Under the pieces are notes generated by a model. It saw only the letters and a program-made list of their open reading frames with translations. It was not told the DNA's origin and did no database searches. Shown here one piece after another: positions 34,634 through 46,200 of a stretch of DNA of 64,000 nucleotides. The stretch covers positions 18,560-82,559 of the forward strand of contig KN880534.1 in the NCBI GenBank assembly GCA_000934385.1, written 5' to 3'. The DNA is from Cylindrobasidium torrendii FP15055 ss-10. Lineage: Eukaryota; Basidiomycota; Agaricomycetes; Agaricales; Physalacriaceae. How positions within the stretch are numbered: the first letter of the stretch is position 1; each line of letters opens with the position of its first letter. A program made the translations under genes and the position numbers.

Positions 34634-36116
34634 CTAGTCAATACGCAGTCTACGAACGGGTCGCTCCTCCCCTTCGTCAGGATCACGAAGACGCTTCTTC
34701 AATGCGGGAGAGAAATCACCTCTGACCACCTGCATTTGATCGTTGGTCTCCGTGGGCTGATAATTCTCGGGCAGCAAGAAATTGCCCATAACTTCCGTCT
34801 GCAGCTTCGCCAGCATCCCTGCGAGACGATTCTTTCGCTTGCCAATGACCTCACGGTGCTTTGAATGAGCAAGATCTATCCTCCGGACCTTTGTCTCCAA
34901 TTGTTCTACATGACTTCTTCAGAGGTTGAACCCGTTTCAAAATGAAACAGAACGCTCACCAAGCTTGACCGGATCTGGAGGGCTGTCCTCGCCATACTTC
35001 GCCTCGTATGCTGCTTTCTCATCGCGTAAATCGCATGCCTCCTGGTCGAGCCGCGACACGACTCCCTCCGTCGACTCTAGAAGTGCTTCGAGGCTCCGAT
35101 ATTCAATATCCTTCTGGGTAAGCTCCGCGCGCAGTTCATTGTACAACACATCGCGAAGGCTCAGCTTCGTCTTTGCATTATCAAGCTCTTCCTGTAGTCC
35201 GAGACTCTTCGCTTCCGCATCCGTGGCCCGTTTTTCGAGGTTCAAGATTGTCGCTTGGAGCGCGCTGCTATTTGCTGCATCAAGTTGATGAGGTTGAGGC
35301 AACGCATCGTTGCAGGCCTCTGCCTTCACGTCCAGCAGGCGTATCTGCAGATCACCTTCGAGGCTCGGGCCTTCGTCGTCGCATTCCAGTAGCTCTCCAC
35401 GCAGGGGGACATTGCATTTGGGTACCGTCTCATCACTCCCACGGGCAGAACGACCTTCGAACTTGGGGACTCCGTTGTTGCTGTTTCCGAGCGTCACGAG
35501 GGAAGTATGAGGCTGAGATACCACGGCTGGCTTTGGGCATGCAGTATGGGCATAATCCTGGAGACGACACTGAGACTTGCAGTCAAGGGTCAGAACATGA
35601 CACACCTGCGCTACTGTGTTTTTGAATCTGAATTGAACCATTCGCGTGCTAGTTACCGCTGTTGGATTGGACGGTGGTGCTGTTTGACGCGGCGGTTCAT
35701 GGTCATCTATCTCAGCGTATATTCAAAATGAATGGGCAAACAAACCTTGCGGAGAAGCATTGGTGATTACCACTTGAAGAGGAGGTTTATTACGCGTAAC
35801 TGCCGTCTCTTGTGCAGCATATAAGCGCATGTATGCGCGAAAAGGGCATGTAGAACTTACCCTTCTGTGTGTGACCCAGTTCCTGTCTCTTACTGTGTCC
35901 TGAATGGCGCTTCGCATTGGCTCGCACATCTGAGCTGCCATATTTTCTAGCAGATGCGGTGACACGGCGGGAAAGATCCTGGGTCATATGCGGATGACCG
36001 ACGCGTCGCTTTGGTGCAGGTACTTCATCGTAGATGTCAGGTTTAACATCCGCGACATGTATCAGCGTAATTGGAAATTGCCAGTCTCTCGGAAACTCAC
36101 CTTGAGTTGGCGCCAT
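34634..36116 (-). CDS. Uncharacterised coiled-coil protein
   Basis: Exons 36116-35861, 35799-35746, 35706-34960 and 34905-34634 give 442 aa. I recognise no named family. The N-terminal 85 residues are basic and polar. After a Pro/Ser-rich middle, about residues 225-360 form a clear long coiled coil with heptad Leu/Ala spacing (ATILNLEKRATDAEAKS, LQEELDNAKTKLSL). A further helix spans the last intron (EQLETKVRRIDLAH), and the end is basic (ALKKRLRDP). Such architecture suits a structural or scaffold protein, for example at spindle poles, but that is speculation. An intron could also exist around 35580-35650, where the frame happens to stay open. Confidence 0.7.
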
Positions 36117-36389
36117 GGAAAGGGCGTTTGGTGGCTGGACGACTAGTATCAAAGTGCTTGGATGTGCGGATTGAAGGCAGATTGAAGGCAGCGCATATAA
36201 ACCAAAGGTGATCAATAAACACGGTCCGATATCCGCGCCGCAGACTCCCAAAAAGGAACCACATGCCAGATCACTGCCGAGCCCTGCCGAGATCGCGTCG
36301 CGGGCGTGACTAGGCTCTAGCCAAATTGAACTTATCCTTTCACCTTCGCACTTGCTGGTCGGCCTTTTTTCCCTATGAAATACAACGAA

Positions 36390-37538
36390 ATGTCTCAACA
36401 GACAGAGAACAACACAAGTGCAAGCTCCGCCGGCGGAACGCAGGCGGGTTTTTCGACATTCACAGTTCCTTTGAGCCCAATGCCGGCGCGGCCGAAAGTG
36501 TACACGCACAGCGCGACTCCCAGCTATTCTAGCAGTGGCATCGCACAGAGTGGCACTGCAGCATCCAAGGTGTGGACTGCTTGACTAATGCATACTGTAA
36601 TACGGATCGACACGCAGCCGACAACCACTTCGTGCATAACAAATGCAGCGCCTCCTCAGAACCCGCCCTCTCTTCACGTGCGCTTCCCTCCTGCGGCTGA
36701 TGCACCCGCTCGACATCGAAAAAACATTAGTGATATCGAGCTTGCCATCCTATTTGATATCCTGGTGGATGTCAAGCCCCATGGACCAAACATGTGGAAG
36801 GTGGTACATGAACGGTATAATGAGCGGGCTACAGAGTCAGGATTTCCCAAGCGGGAGCTAAGTACATTTGCGGAGGAAGTTAAACAAGGTACTACTTCTT
36901 TCTCTATGTGCTAGGTGTTGCTGGATAATGTGCGTGTGTAGCTCGTGAAGGAGGCGGGTGGTAAGAAGCCAACGGGACAGAGCGAGAAGTCCCAGCAACT
37001 TTGTCGCGCATTTGAAATCGACAGGGACATTCGAGAGGAGAATGAATCGTCAGTACTCGATGTCAACTCCGACTCTGATACCGACAATGATGATGAGGAT
37101 GCTGGCGATTCCAACACCGATGGTCATCATTGCTCTTCCCATACATCTTCCGCCGCCGCCGCCGCCGCTGTCGCCGCCACCTCAGGGTCGGGCACGGGTC
37201 GCTGGGTTGCTGAGAAGGCCTACAAAACGTCGGCATCACAGACAGACACTTCTCGTGTCCGCAACAATACTAATACCATCCTCGAGGCCGTCACCAATCT
37301 CACTCGAGGTCTGCTGGCTTTAGAGGCATACGATGCTACCCTCTGCGCGCCGAAGACCGTCTTGACATGGCGTCGTCGTCGAGCTCTCGCACCGGAAACA
37401 GAGCTCCAGAGGTTCCCCGCGCTCTTCTATGCAGGCCTTCACCGTTTTTGTCCAATGCCTGGACGAGGGTTGTCTGTTGGCCAAAGCTATAACCACCATG
37501 ATCTACTTATTGCACATGGCAAGACCGACGAAACTTAA
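36390..37538 (+). CDS. DUF6818-like DNA-binding-type protein
   Basis: Exons 36390-36569, 36618-36878 and 36942-37538 give 345 aa; an in-frame ATG at 36375 is an alternative start. Residues about 95-190 resemble the basidiomycete DUF6818 module, a Myb/SANT-like helical unit: ELAILFDILVDVKPHGPNMW, VHERYNERATESGFPKRE, then LVKEAGGKKPTGQSEK. Downstream is an acidic stretch (DSDTDNDDEDAGD), a poly-Ala run and a predicted helix (ILEAVTNLTRGLLALEAYD). Donor GTTAAA at 36879 gives the best domain match; the nearby GTACTA shifts the frame. DUF6818 proteins are often multicopy and near transposons. The role is unknown, and the 3' end of the frame is less certain. Confidence 0.65.
37151..37171 (+). repeat. 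CCG trinucleotide run coding poly-Ala
   Basis: Seven near-perfect CCG units lie inside the DUF6818-like gene and encode an Ala run. They are a likely length-polymorphic site. Confidence 0.7.
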
Positions 37539-37751
37539 GCTTAAACCCTTAAAATGCACTGGTTTCATTCACGAGCTATTCCCAGTACTCACGAAACTGG
37601 ACACCTCATACTCAGCGTATTGCTCTCATTGTCAAACGATGTTGAAAATTGCTGCGATGTTCATAGCAAGGGATCATCGCGCCTTCGCGCACCAGGAGTT
37701 ATTTGAGCGTTTCTTCAAACTTCCCATGCATGTTATTCAATAAAATTATGC

Positions 37752-38793
37752 TCAATCTGTTTCCATGCTGCCCTCTGACTGTTCATCGGCTTGTCTTTGA
37801 ACAGCATCTAAGAAGGGAAGTAGTCCTAGGCCAGCTTCTTCTGGGAGTCCAAGACCGCGCACAAGCCCTCCCAAGAGACCGGTGCGGAGAGCCTGATCAA
37901 AGTTGGAGACCGCAGAACGGAATTGAGGCGTGCTAATCCACAAAAATTAGGCCGGCTTGGATGTCAATGCACAATTCCACGTACTTCACGATGCGATGCA
38001 CCACCTCCGCCGAAGGTGGTACGGGTAGGTCAGCTGGGAGATGTGGGAAGAGCGCAGGAATCAATTGAGGGTGGCTTGCAAAGAGAGACGAGACGTTGGC
38101 GGGAGTGAGAATATCTGTAAGGGCAAGGTCTGGAGCACCACCACCAATGGATGAGTCTCCGCCAGATCCAAGCCGGGATAGTAAAGAAGACAGTTGTTGA
38201 AGTTGTTCGGGGGTAGCTTGAGGAACGTTGGAACTGAGTGGTCGATCTCCGAATTAGAAGGAGATTGCGGCGTGCGAGAGTTTGGTCCTTACGAGGAGGA
38301 CGCGGCTTGCGAAGATGCAGCGCTAGAAGACGCAGCGCCCCAAGTGGGTGTGAATTCAGGGTCTTCGAGATATCCATTCACATTGCGCACGAACTCGTCG
38401 TCTCGGGAGTCTGAGGCATCTTGCATCCAGAACTAGAATGTGATTTAGGTCAAGGATATCATGCGGGTTGACGTGTGATTGACGCACAAAGTGTCTCTGG
38501 TCTGAGGACGAGAATTTGAGGACGAATGTCCTTCCGGATGCCTTGATGAGAGATGCATCGGACGGGAAAAGAATAAGATCCTTTTTGTGCGGTGAGAGAG
38601 CGCCTTCAAGCCCGCTTTGAGCACATACCTCCTCCACATCGTTCGTGACGCGATTCTTCCACATGAAGTGCAACAGCCCATCATCTCCGTTTGTAATCAT
38701 CACTGCTCCCTTCGTGGATACCGGGTCCACCCAGTTTGTGCCTTCGCGGCGGAAAGCGCGGCCAGCTTTGAATGCAAGTAAAGTATCTCCCAT
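37752..38793 (-). CDS. RPN13: Proteasome ubiquitin receptor RPN13 (ADRM1)
   Basis: Exons 38793-38629, 38580-38488, 38432-38293, 38233-37985 and 37932-37752 give 275 aa. The N-terminal Pru domain binds ubiquitin and Rpn2: FKAGRAFRREG, GLLHFMWKNR, VEEDLILFPSDASLIK, TFVLKFSSSDQRHFFWMQDA. A Ser/Ala linker leads to a C-terminal DEUBAD-type domain for UCH37/Uch2 binding: LTPANVSSLFASHPQLIPAL, LPADLP and TPQFRSAVSNFDQAL with LGLPEEAG. Budding yeast Rpn13 lacks this second domain, so the filamentous-fungal form here is the complete type. The start lies 96 bp from the divergent SCOC-like gene. Confidence 0.95.
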
Positions 38794-38889
38794 GATGGTT
38801 GAACGCGACGAACGACGCGCGTCCGATCATGATGATACGCGAGCGAACTATTGCCGCCGGCACCACTACATCCCTCTCACTATACCATC

Positions 38890-39235
38890 ATGTCCTTCGG
38901 AGGCTCAGACGACCTTGGAGGTGGCTGGGCTGCCCCAATCATTGGAGATCCGATAAAAGATGCTCTACAGCGCGAGCAGCTACTAAAGTCTGTGCCGGTC
39001 TGTTCTTGTGTGGTAAGCAAGCTCATTTCGCGCTCAAGGGACATTGCCGCCGCCCAAGAAGATTTAAGAAGTGAGCCATGCCGATATGCTGTAAATCATT
39101 CTGACCCGGCCTTCAGCGTTCTATGCTCGTGCTCAAACAGTACAGAAGGAAGTCGACAAGCTCACTTCCAACAATAGTACACTGCAGATGTATATCGATA
39201 ATCTGACCGTGCAAATGGCAAAGCGTCGAGGATAG
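38890..39235 (+). CDS. SCOC/Slo1-like short coiled-coil protein
   Basis: Exons 38890-39070 and 39117-39235 give 99 aa. A short N-terminus (SFGGSDDLGGGWAAP) precedes a coiled coil matching the SCOC pattern: LIxxxxDIxxAxxDL, then VQKEVDKLTSNNSTLQMYID with NLTVQM. SCOC/Slo1 acts with Arl1/Arl3-type GTPases at the Golgi. The segment before the coil (KSVPVCSCVVSKL) reads through without a stop; no intron of usable length fits there. Assignment is by pattern and length only. Confidence 0.7.
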
Positions 39236-39368
39236 GTGCTGCCATCGTCTATACCCTCTGTTGTTCATTTCTGTTTCCCATCATGTTGCCCCGCCGCGTA
39301 CTACTACTAGTTCTACATCACAAGTGCATCTGTGGAAAACGCACCGTTGATGGAGCGCTTCATGGTAA

Positions 39369-40673
39369 CTACAACTCCTGACAGTGTACAATTTGGAGCC
39401 CATTTTGAACCAGGCCCTTCAACTGGCTTCCGATATCCACCTTTCCTACGCTTCGCACATATCCAAGCCGTTTGAGAGGAAGGCCAGCCGATGCTCTTGT
39501 TCTCAACATCTCCAATACTCTGTGTGCTTCGGCGGGGCATCGCAGCTCGACTTCCGCTAGTTTAACCCATGGAAGCCGGGTTTCAGCGCCAACATGCAAC
39601 AATGCCATTCTTTCGCGCTTCTCCCTTTCCGACCTTCCTCCTCTTCCCCGCTTTTTCATCGTCCCTTTTGTGAGTGCTGACAGCCACGCCGAAGGGTCAC
39701 TATGAACTACTTCCAGATGGCGGATGTTCGGTATGATATTGAACCCCCCGGCCAGATGTGCTACCTCGAGGTCGCGAATGTCCAGCACTACCAAATGCTC
39801 GACACTGGTCATCGTGTGCTTGGCCCAGCCATCGAACAGGTCTTTGAGTGCAAACCCGCCGCAGTTTGCAACAATCAATGTGTGTAAGGCTGGCGCCGAG
39901 ACGTAGCGTGGAATGACTTGCTGGAGTCCGCAAGCTGGAAGAGAAATTTTGAAGACTCGCAACTCCGGAAGGACGATGGGATCACCCATGTCTGTTGTCA
40001 TTTCTGTCGGATCGAATGACACCGAAGAGAGCTTCAGGGTTTTAAGAGTGTCCTTGGAGCTGTTCAGCATTTGACGAAACGATAATGGAGGGTGGAAGTT
40101 TATCATGGCCAACTCAATGTCGGTGAGATTGCGCATTGGTAAAATCGGCAATGCAAGTATCATTGAAACGGATTTGAGCATTGGTGAACCACCTTCGAGT
40201 ATGCAGAGTCCTTGCGCGTTCGAGTAAATTTCGTCTTGCTGAACCACTTGAAAAGTTGTGAGTCGGGGCGCCACCATCCCCGCAAGGGCTCTGAATATCT
40301 GCTCGAGAACAAGGTCGTGACAAGTGTAGATGCGCAGTTCAGAGATCCGATGTATGTGGGACAGTAGGATATCCACTGCCCATTGCAAGTGGAGACTCCC
40401 GACACACATGAAGGCGTTCGCGTTGAATGTAAGATCCAGCAAAGCGTACTTGCTTCGATCCAGATAGAGAAGAGGCAACACCATGCTGCGACCTAAATCA
40501 ACCTCAATCGTCAAGATCGCCCATATCTCGCACGCGTCGTTGAGAGCGATATCCCGCCAGCGTCTACAGACGTGAGAAATGACCATCGCGCCGTGGTCCG
40601 TATCGAACGCTGATGACGAGCGACATGCGAGAAAGATGGAAACAAGGACTTCACAGGGAATATGATCACCCAT
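39369..40673 (-). CDS. F-box protein (agaricomycete type)
   Basis: A single exon encodes 434 aa. Residues 1-50 fit an F-box-like domain: IPCEVLVSIFLACRSSS, VISHVCRRWRDIALNDACEI and W. The remainder has irregular leucine-rich segments typical of the very large agaricomycete F-box/LRR set, but no regular repeat is clear. Such proteins join SKP1 and cullin-1 (encoded at 60.4-63 kb here) in SCF ubiquitin ligases; the substrate is unknown. The first ATG of the frame is at 40673; the open frame extends upstream to 40811 without another ATG. Confidence 0.8.
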   Translation of the reverse strand: MGDHIPCEVLVSIFLACRSSSAFDTDHGAMVISHVCRRWRDIALNDACEIWAILTIEVDLGRSMVLPLLYLDRSKYALLDLTFNANAFMCVGSLHLQWAVDILLSHIHRISELRIYTCHDLVLEQIFRALAGMVAPRLTTFQVVQQDEIYSNAQGLCILEGGSPMLKSVSMILALPILPMRNLTDIELAMINFHPPLSFRQMLNSSKDTLKTLKLSSVSFDPTEMTTDMGDPIVLPELRVFKISLPACGLQQVIPRYVSAPALHTLIVANCGGFALKDLFDGWAKHTMTSVEHLVVLDIRDLEVAHLAGGFNIIPNIRHLEVVHSDPSAWLSALTKGTMKKRGRGGRSEREKRERMALLHVGAETRLPWVKLAEVELRCPAEAHRVLEMLRTRASAGLPLKRLGYVRSVGKVDIGSQLKGLVQNGLQIVHCQEL

Positions 40674-41274
40674 GACGGCAAACGTCGAACATGCAGCGCT
40701 GAATCCTGAGTGATGTGATTGGGAGAAGTGAGCCTCGAAGTACAATATTACATAATCTTCAATGAACACAATGAAAGCCAACGAGGGTTCGATTCCAAGA
40801 TCTACGTACACGTACCTAAGTTACATGGTTTGGCACCCGAAGTCAAGCTTATTGTACATGTTGCATCTTATTTATTCTAACATACGGAGCGGAATGCTCT
40901 GGACATCTGTGATTCCAACTTTCGATTCGAGTAGAAATTTACTCACAGTAGATGATCAGTAGATGATGTTCCGGTGGCAACATACTCTCCTGGTTAAACG
41001 CAAGCTCAAGCTCAAGCTTGGGACCCAATTTTTATTATGAATTTTGATTCCTGCTGGTCAGGAACCCACCGGGAGGTGATAGTCGTCCTCTGCAATGTTC
41101 AAAGGGCATAAAAGTACGCTTACCGCAGCTTCCATTCGTGCAGGGTATATATGAGAAATGTAAATAGAGTCTAGGAAGAAATGCAAGCGGCAACATCGAA
41201 AGTTAAACGCGATCACGTGCGACAGTCTACACCATTGAGCGGTAAAGCAAATTGAAATTACATTTGATGTGCCT
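40674..41274. other. Intergenic, no gene seen
   Basis: This 600-bp spacer upstream of the F-box gene is AT-rich near 40850-40950 and has a small CAAGCT repeat near 41002. No coding signal was found. Confidence 0.5.
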
Positions 41275-42932
41275 TCAAAGTTCTGCCATTCTGTCAAGGA
41301 TAGAAAGCACATCGGTTCTCGACATCGCGTCTACAACCTTGGTCTCTACCGTTGCGTGGAATATCAGTCGTGCGACGACCTCTCCCTACGAAAATCAGCG
41401 ACGGCTATATTGTGTGTGAAGCAGTACGCACCAAGTCTACAACGATGGCAACAACGATGAGCCAAATGACAATCCAGGTGATTCTATCCATTGCCGTGTT
41501 ATTCAAGTGTTCATGGATCGCATCGAGCTGCATCCTGTCAGACCTAACCTCTATATGAGAGGAAAAGATACATACGAAATCACTGGCTACTCCGAGCTTG
41601 TCATTCAACACTTGTACCCTTGGCTTTATCTCCATGTACTCCCTGACAGCATCATAGAGCTCCTTCAAACTGGCCTCGCTCCAGAACAGCTCCGGGACAT
41701 CTAGGACATTGGAGACAAGATTGACGTCGCGGCGTAGCTTGAAAAGGCGTCCGGTGAGTTTGAGAGCTTCGTGGCGTTTGAGCTGTAGGGAACCGCCGTT
41801 GGCAAGCTGTTTGGGAATGGATAGCGTTGTTGGTGCAGAAAGCACGCGTTGTGCGTCTGTCTCGTAGCGTGCCAGAAGCGTCGATTGTGCGAGAGCGTGA
41901 GCGATGGATAGTTTGAGTAGATGGGAACGGGACTTGAGAGTGAAGAAGTCATTGTAAATACGAGGGTACAAGACATACGGATCATGGGCGTAATGGCATT
42001 CCTCGACTTCCCAGTCGTCGTGTCGAATCTTGCGACCCATTATTTGGGCATTTCGGAGATCGTCGAGAATTGTACGCTCTTGGTGTTCGGTCATATTGAA
42101 GAACACCGCAACCCCATAGTCGAAAAACACAACTTCTGCCACCTCGTCCTCGTCTGTGAGGTCTGCAGGCACGGTATTTGAACGGCGCGGGGGCTGTGGT
42201 GGGTTGGCAGGGACCTCTGCCTCCACCTCTGCCTCAGTGTCGGAAACCGCAGCGGCGTGCTCTGGTTCTTCTGCCTCTGAATCGCTGGGTCTTCGTCGCA
42301 TAGTCCGTGTCGTTGCTGGAGAGGTTGAGATGTATCCATCACGGTGACTATGCGTCTCTTCTGCTGGGAAGTAGGTGCCCTGGTATCCATTTTCCTCGGC
42401 TTCAGACAAGCGGGACATGATATTTTTGCGGTCCTCCGGATTGGGCGGGGCAGAAGACCGAATATTGGATGAAGGGCCGTACCCAGGCAACAAGGGAAGG
42501 TGATACATCTATAGCTCTCATTAGCATTGGTGGGACACGGCCTCCATCGCCACACACCACGTAGAGGGCCTCGTCAAATACGCGTGGGAAGACATTATGT
42601 TCCCGCTTGAGGTATGAGGCAAGTAACTTCGCATTCAAGGATTCGGCCACACAGTAGGCTGTAAGCCGTTTGAAGCCAGCGCGCTCTCGTTGATCCTTCG
42701 ACATTTTCTCGCCTTCAGTCTTGTGTGCACGCCCATGACCGACATCGGTTTCGTAGTCCAGTTCGTCTTCCTCAGCTGCTAATGGCTTTGTTTGTGGGGC
42801 GGAGGGCAGGACGACGAGTTTTTGCGAAGTCTTCGACGTGCGGTGTGTCGCGGAGGCTTGCCTTCGCGATTCGCCATTGCGGCGCAGTTTCGCAGACGAG
42901 GGCAAGCGTAATGGTGGTGGTGGACGTGACAT
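41275..42932 (-). CDS. DUF155 (RMD1/RMD8/Sif-type) membrane protein
   Basis: Exons 42932-42558, 42508-41576, 41527-41432 and 41385-41275 give 504 aa. The DUF155 domain (about residues 240-470) shows VVFFDYGVAVFFNMTEHQE, LKLSIAHALAQSTLLARYE, and VSNVLDVPELFWSE with VREYMEIKPRVQVLNDKL. A transmembrane helix follows (WIVIWLIVVAIVVDL), then a short tail. Budding-yeast relatives are Rmd1/Rmd8, fission yeast has Sif1-3, and the human relative RMND1 is mitochondrial; the exact location here is not evident. The 48-bp intron 41528-41575 is in frame and stop-free. The last intron (41386-41431) restores the tail seen in relatives; without it the protein ends sooner. Confidence 0.88.
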
Positions 42933-43209
42933 TGAAAGGTGTTCGATCAGAATTGACGTCAGGTGTGCTTGATCTCATGAGAAACAATGTATAGTACTTA
43001 GCAGTACTAAGTATGGCTAGCGTGACATCCTCTTCCACCTCCATTACGACAAGCCGACAAATCAGATTCACTTCCAAATCAACGTGTTATACAACCTCTG
43101 GAACAAATACGATACCAAAAGAAAAAGCAGTAGCAGGCTCGACAAAAGTAAAAGCAAGGAGGTAAGTACTTGTACGTGTAACCCGTTGAACGTTAACAAG
43201 ATTACAAGT

Positions 43210-46200
43210 CTACATCTGATCTGCGCACGGACAGTCACAGCTAGCCACCGCGCAGGTCGTATGCGACTGTGCGCCGTTCCCGACGAAGAACCAGTCCATG
43301 ATATGACTTGCATGTCCACCGTGTCGACAAGTTTGGCACATGACAATAGCGTCCTCGAGGGTGTCTAAATAGCGTCACATTCCAAGTGCACAGAAAGTAC
43401 TGAATTACTGACCTGCCTCCGCGGTCGGGTTCTTTCTTAACTGCATTTCTCGGGCAATGTCTGGTATGATACTCAACGACATCAAGCAGACAGAACATCG
43501 AGGCAGTGGGCGCGCGCAATGTGGGCAAACCGTAGGCTGGCGGATATATCATCAGAATAACATCGTTGCTGTGAAAACCACATACTTTATAGGGTCTTCC
43601 GCCATCCGTTGTCCCCTCCCCACTCATTGTCCTGTTGCAGTAATTACATCTAAGCAAGATATGTTTTGGCGCCCATTCCTTCGGTAAGATGTATCCGTCG
43701 TCAACGGCTTCTTGAACCACCTTTCCTCTGCTCACATCGAATTCTACGCGGTGATGGAACAACCTGAACCCGTCCAACAAATCCCTATAGCTGTCGATCC
43801 ACCTTTCAGCCCTCTTGTCAGTATGTCGAGCAGGGGATACAAATGAGGCCAGGACCGCCGCCGTCTGTATGTCGCCAGTCGTATCCACATAAGCTTGTAC
43901 CACACCCACGCCAGCCTTTGACCGCAAGCCAGTGACCATTATTGCATCGATAGCACCACCGTTTTGTCTATCCTTTACCCTTGAGAGGTACGACGATAGC
44001 GATTTGTCGTCCAAGAACTGGAAGGCAATGGCAAGGCGTTCGCGGAAGGGCAGGAGCTCCTCCTCGAGCACTTCCATCCAGTCGCCCAGCGCTAGGTGTG
44101 TAAGGATGACGCGTAAATATGGGTCCTGAAGCTTCACAATCATACGCTCGCAGTGTTCTCGAAGGTCGACAGAGCTCAGACCGCCTGAACGGCCGCTGAT
44201 ATGGCCAGCTAGCGCCGCGAGCATACCGGACATCATTTGATGGTTCTCGTCTGGGTTGTATTGGTTTAAAAAAAAAGGTCGCAGTAACATGACAATGCAT
44301 ACCTTCGCTATGCAAAAGTATATCAACTGCCTTGGAAATCCTCCTCGTGAAGACGGCCCAGCAAGCCGCTCGCGAGAGTTTGCCGTTCTCAACCCACCTG
44401 AAATTCTTGAGTAATGGTATACGGGAGTTCCGGTGGACGAACCTTTCGATATCCTTTGCCAGCTCATGCTCTTTCATGCTCCATCCAATCATCAACAGGG
44501 CAACTTGTCGCTGTAAAGGTTTTGCAGTATGTACCGAAGGTGTCCAATGGGTAGCGTCCAGTCCCCCTCTGGCAAGCAGTTCTTTAAGTGCAGCGTTGAG
44601 ATCCCCATGCGACCGTCCCATCGGCGAGATAGTCCGCTGCCCTCGAAGGATATCATCATCAGGGGGAAGAAGACTACTACGATTCATGGGTGTTGCAGTC
44701 GCAATGTCGATGCGAGGTGTATGTCCTTCCCATGTGTTGTAGAGCCCGTCGAAAGAAAAGTCGAATCCGTTCACAATGGGCGATGGGTGGCATATGATGT
44801 TGCGAGTGTCTAACAGCAAGGTCAGACCGACGAGGTATGGGTATACCACATCGTACAAGCAATCCATTTCCATAGGTCCGCCAGTATCAGAGTCAAGTAG
44901 TCGGCAGAGTCATTTGTGTTCAAGATAATCCATGAATTATTGGAAGGCTGGGGGCCCATTAGAAGCATTTGTGGTCAGAAATATAACTTACGCTGGTCAA
45001 ACCGTATCCGCTTAGAGCTCTTCTCCTCATCATCATGGACACGTCCTCTTCTATTGTAGCTGCTATTCCTTTCAACTGCTTTTTCGGCTTTACTGGGGCC
45101 CGAGTATCAGGCGAGAGGGCCGGCTTCAACCGTACGTTTTCTTTGCGCGACCGAGAAATAGATCTGTTGAAAAATTCTGCCTTGTTCATTTGAGTGTCTT
45201 GCATTCTCAACGAGGAAGGACTGAATGAGCGTCCTTGAGGAGTATCAGCAGCCAAACTAGAACCCCTGAAGGATTGGCGGCGGGACGACGGGTTATACGA
45301 TGCACTCCGACTTGTCGTCGTCGTCGTCGTCGTCGCTGGCTCCCTTGAGGCAGGCTTATCGCGACCTCTGGATTGTGAATTACCAGCACTGCGAGGGGCA
45401 TGGGGTAGAGGTGCCGGTATGTCCCATGGCTCAGGAGGTACCTCCTCGTCAGGGAGAGCGGACACGATGCGGTACGAGAAGCCAGCACCGAGGGCAAGAT
45501 CTCCGCGAGCACTCCAGCTTGCTTGCTTGGGGGTATCGTATAATGCGGAGTACTCCAAGTCGCCATTGGAGTTGACGACCATGAGATTGGTGGTGAGGAC
45601 ATTGTTCTCTGATGGCACGAGTGCGAACGACGAAAGTGGTTGATGGAATGTTTTGGCTGCGCGCGCGTCAGATATCACATTGGGATCGGGATTGTCGGAG
45701 ACCTACAGCGGCGAGTGTCCGTCAAAATGGCGCCAGTTTGGATGTGTGAAACTGGATGGTCTTTGGTCGAATCTGTCAAGCTGGAGGAAGCACTACCTGG
45801 CCACGGGAGATTTGCTGCCCACGAGCGTTTGCCTAACCGCTGTGAAGGCTGAGAGCTGTCTCTTCCTCGGTCTGCGTCTGGCGCTGCCTCCATCGTGACA
45901 ATCTGAGGGCTCGCCTCCATCACATCCCACATTCGTACGAATTTAGAGCCTCGCTGCAATGTGGCAAGGGTGCCGCGTCTTGTAGACGAGAATTCGACGG
46001 CTGAGTAGGGCAGAGAGGAAAGATTTGCACCGTCCGCTGCGGCGTCCTTCTCTGAGAAGCTAAGTATTGGCTGAGCCAATGTCCGCGTGTCCCAGACCGT
46101 GACAGAACCGTCGCCGTAGCAGGCAACACGCCGAGGATCGAAAGGGTCTGGGGACATTCCTGTCACCCGGAGGTTTATGTTGGCTGCTTGTTGATTGGGA

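Noticed and set aside
34926..35288. Plus-strand Ser/Arg-rich frame of 120 aa
   Set aside because: It is antisense to the coiled-coil exon; codon pattern and splice logic favour the minus strand.
37383..38100. Plus-strand frames after the DUF6818-like gene as extra exons
   Set aside because: They are short and lie antisense to the well-supported RPN13 C-terminus.
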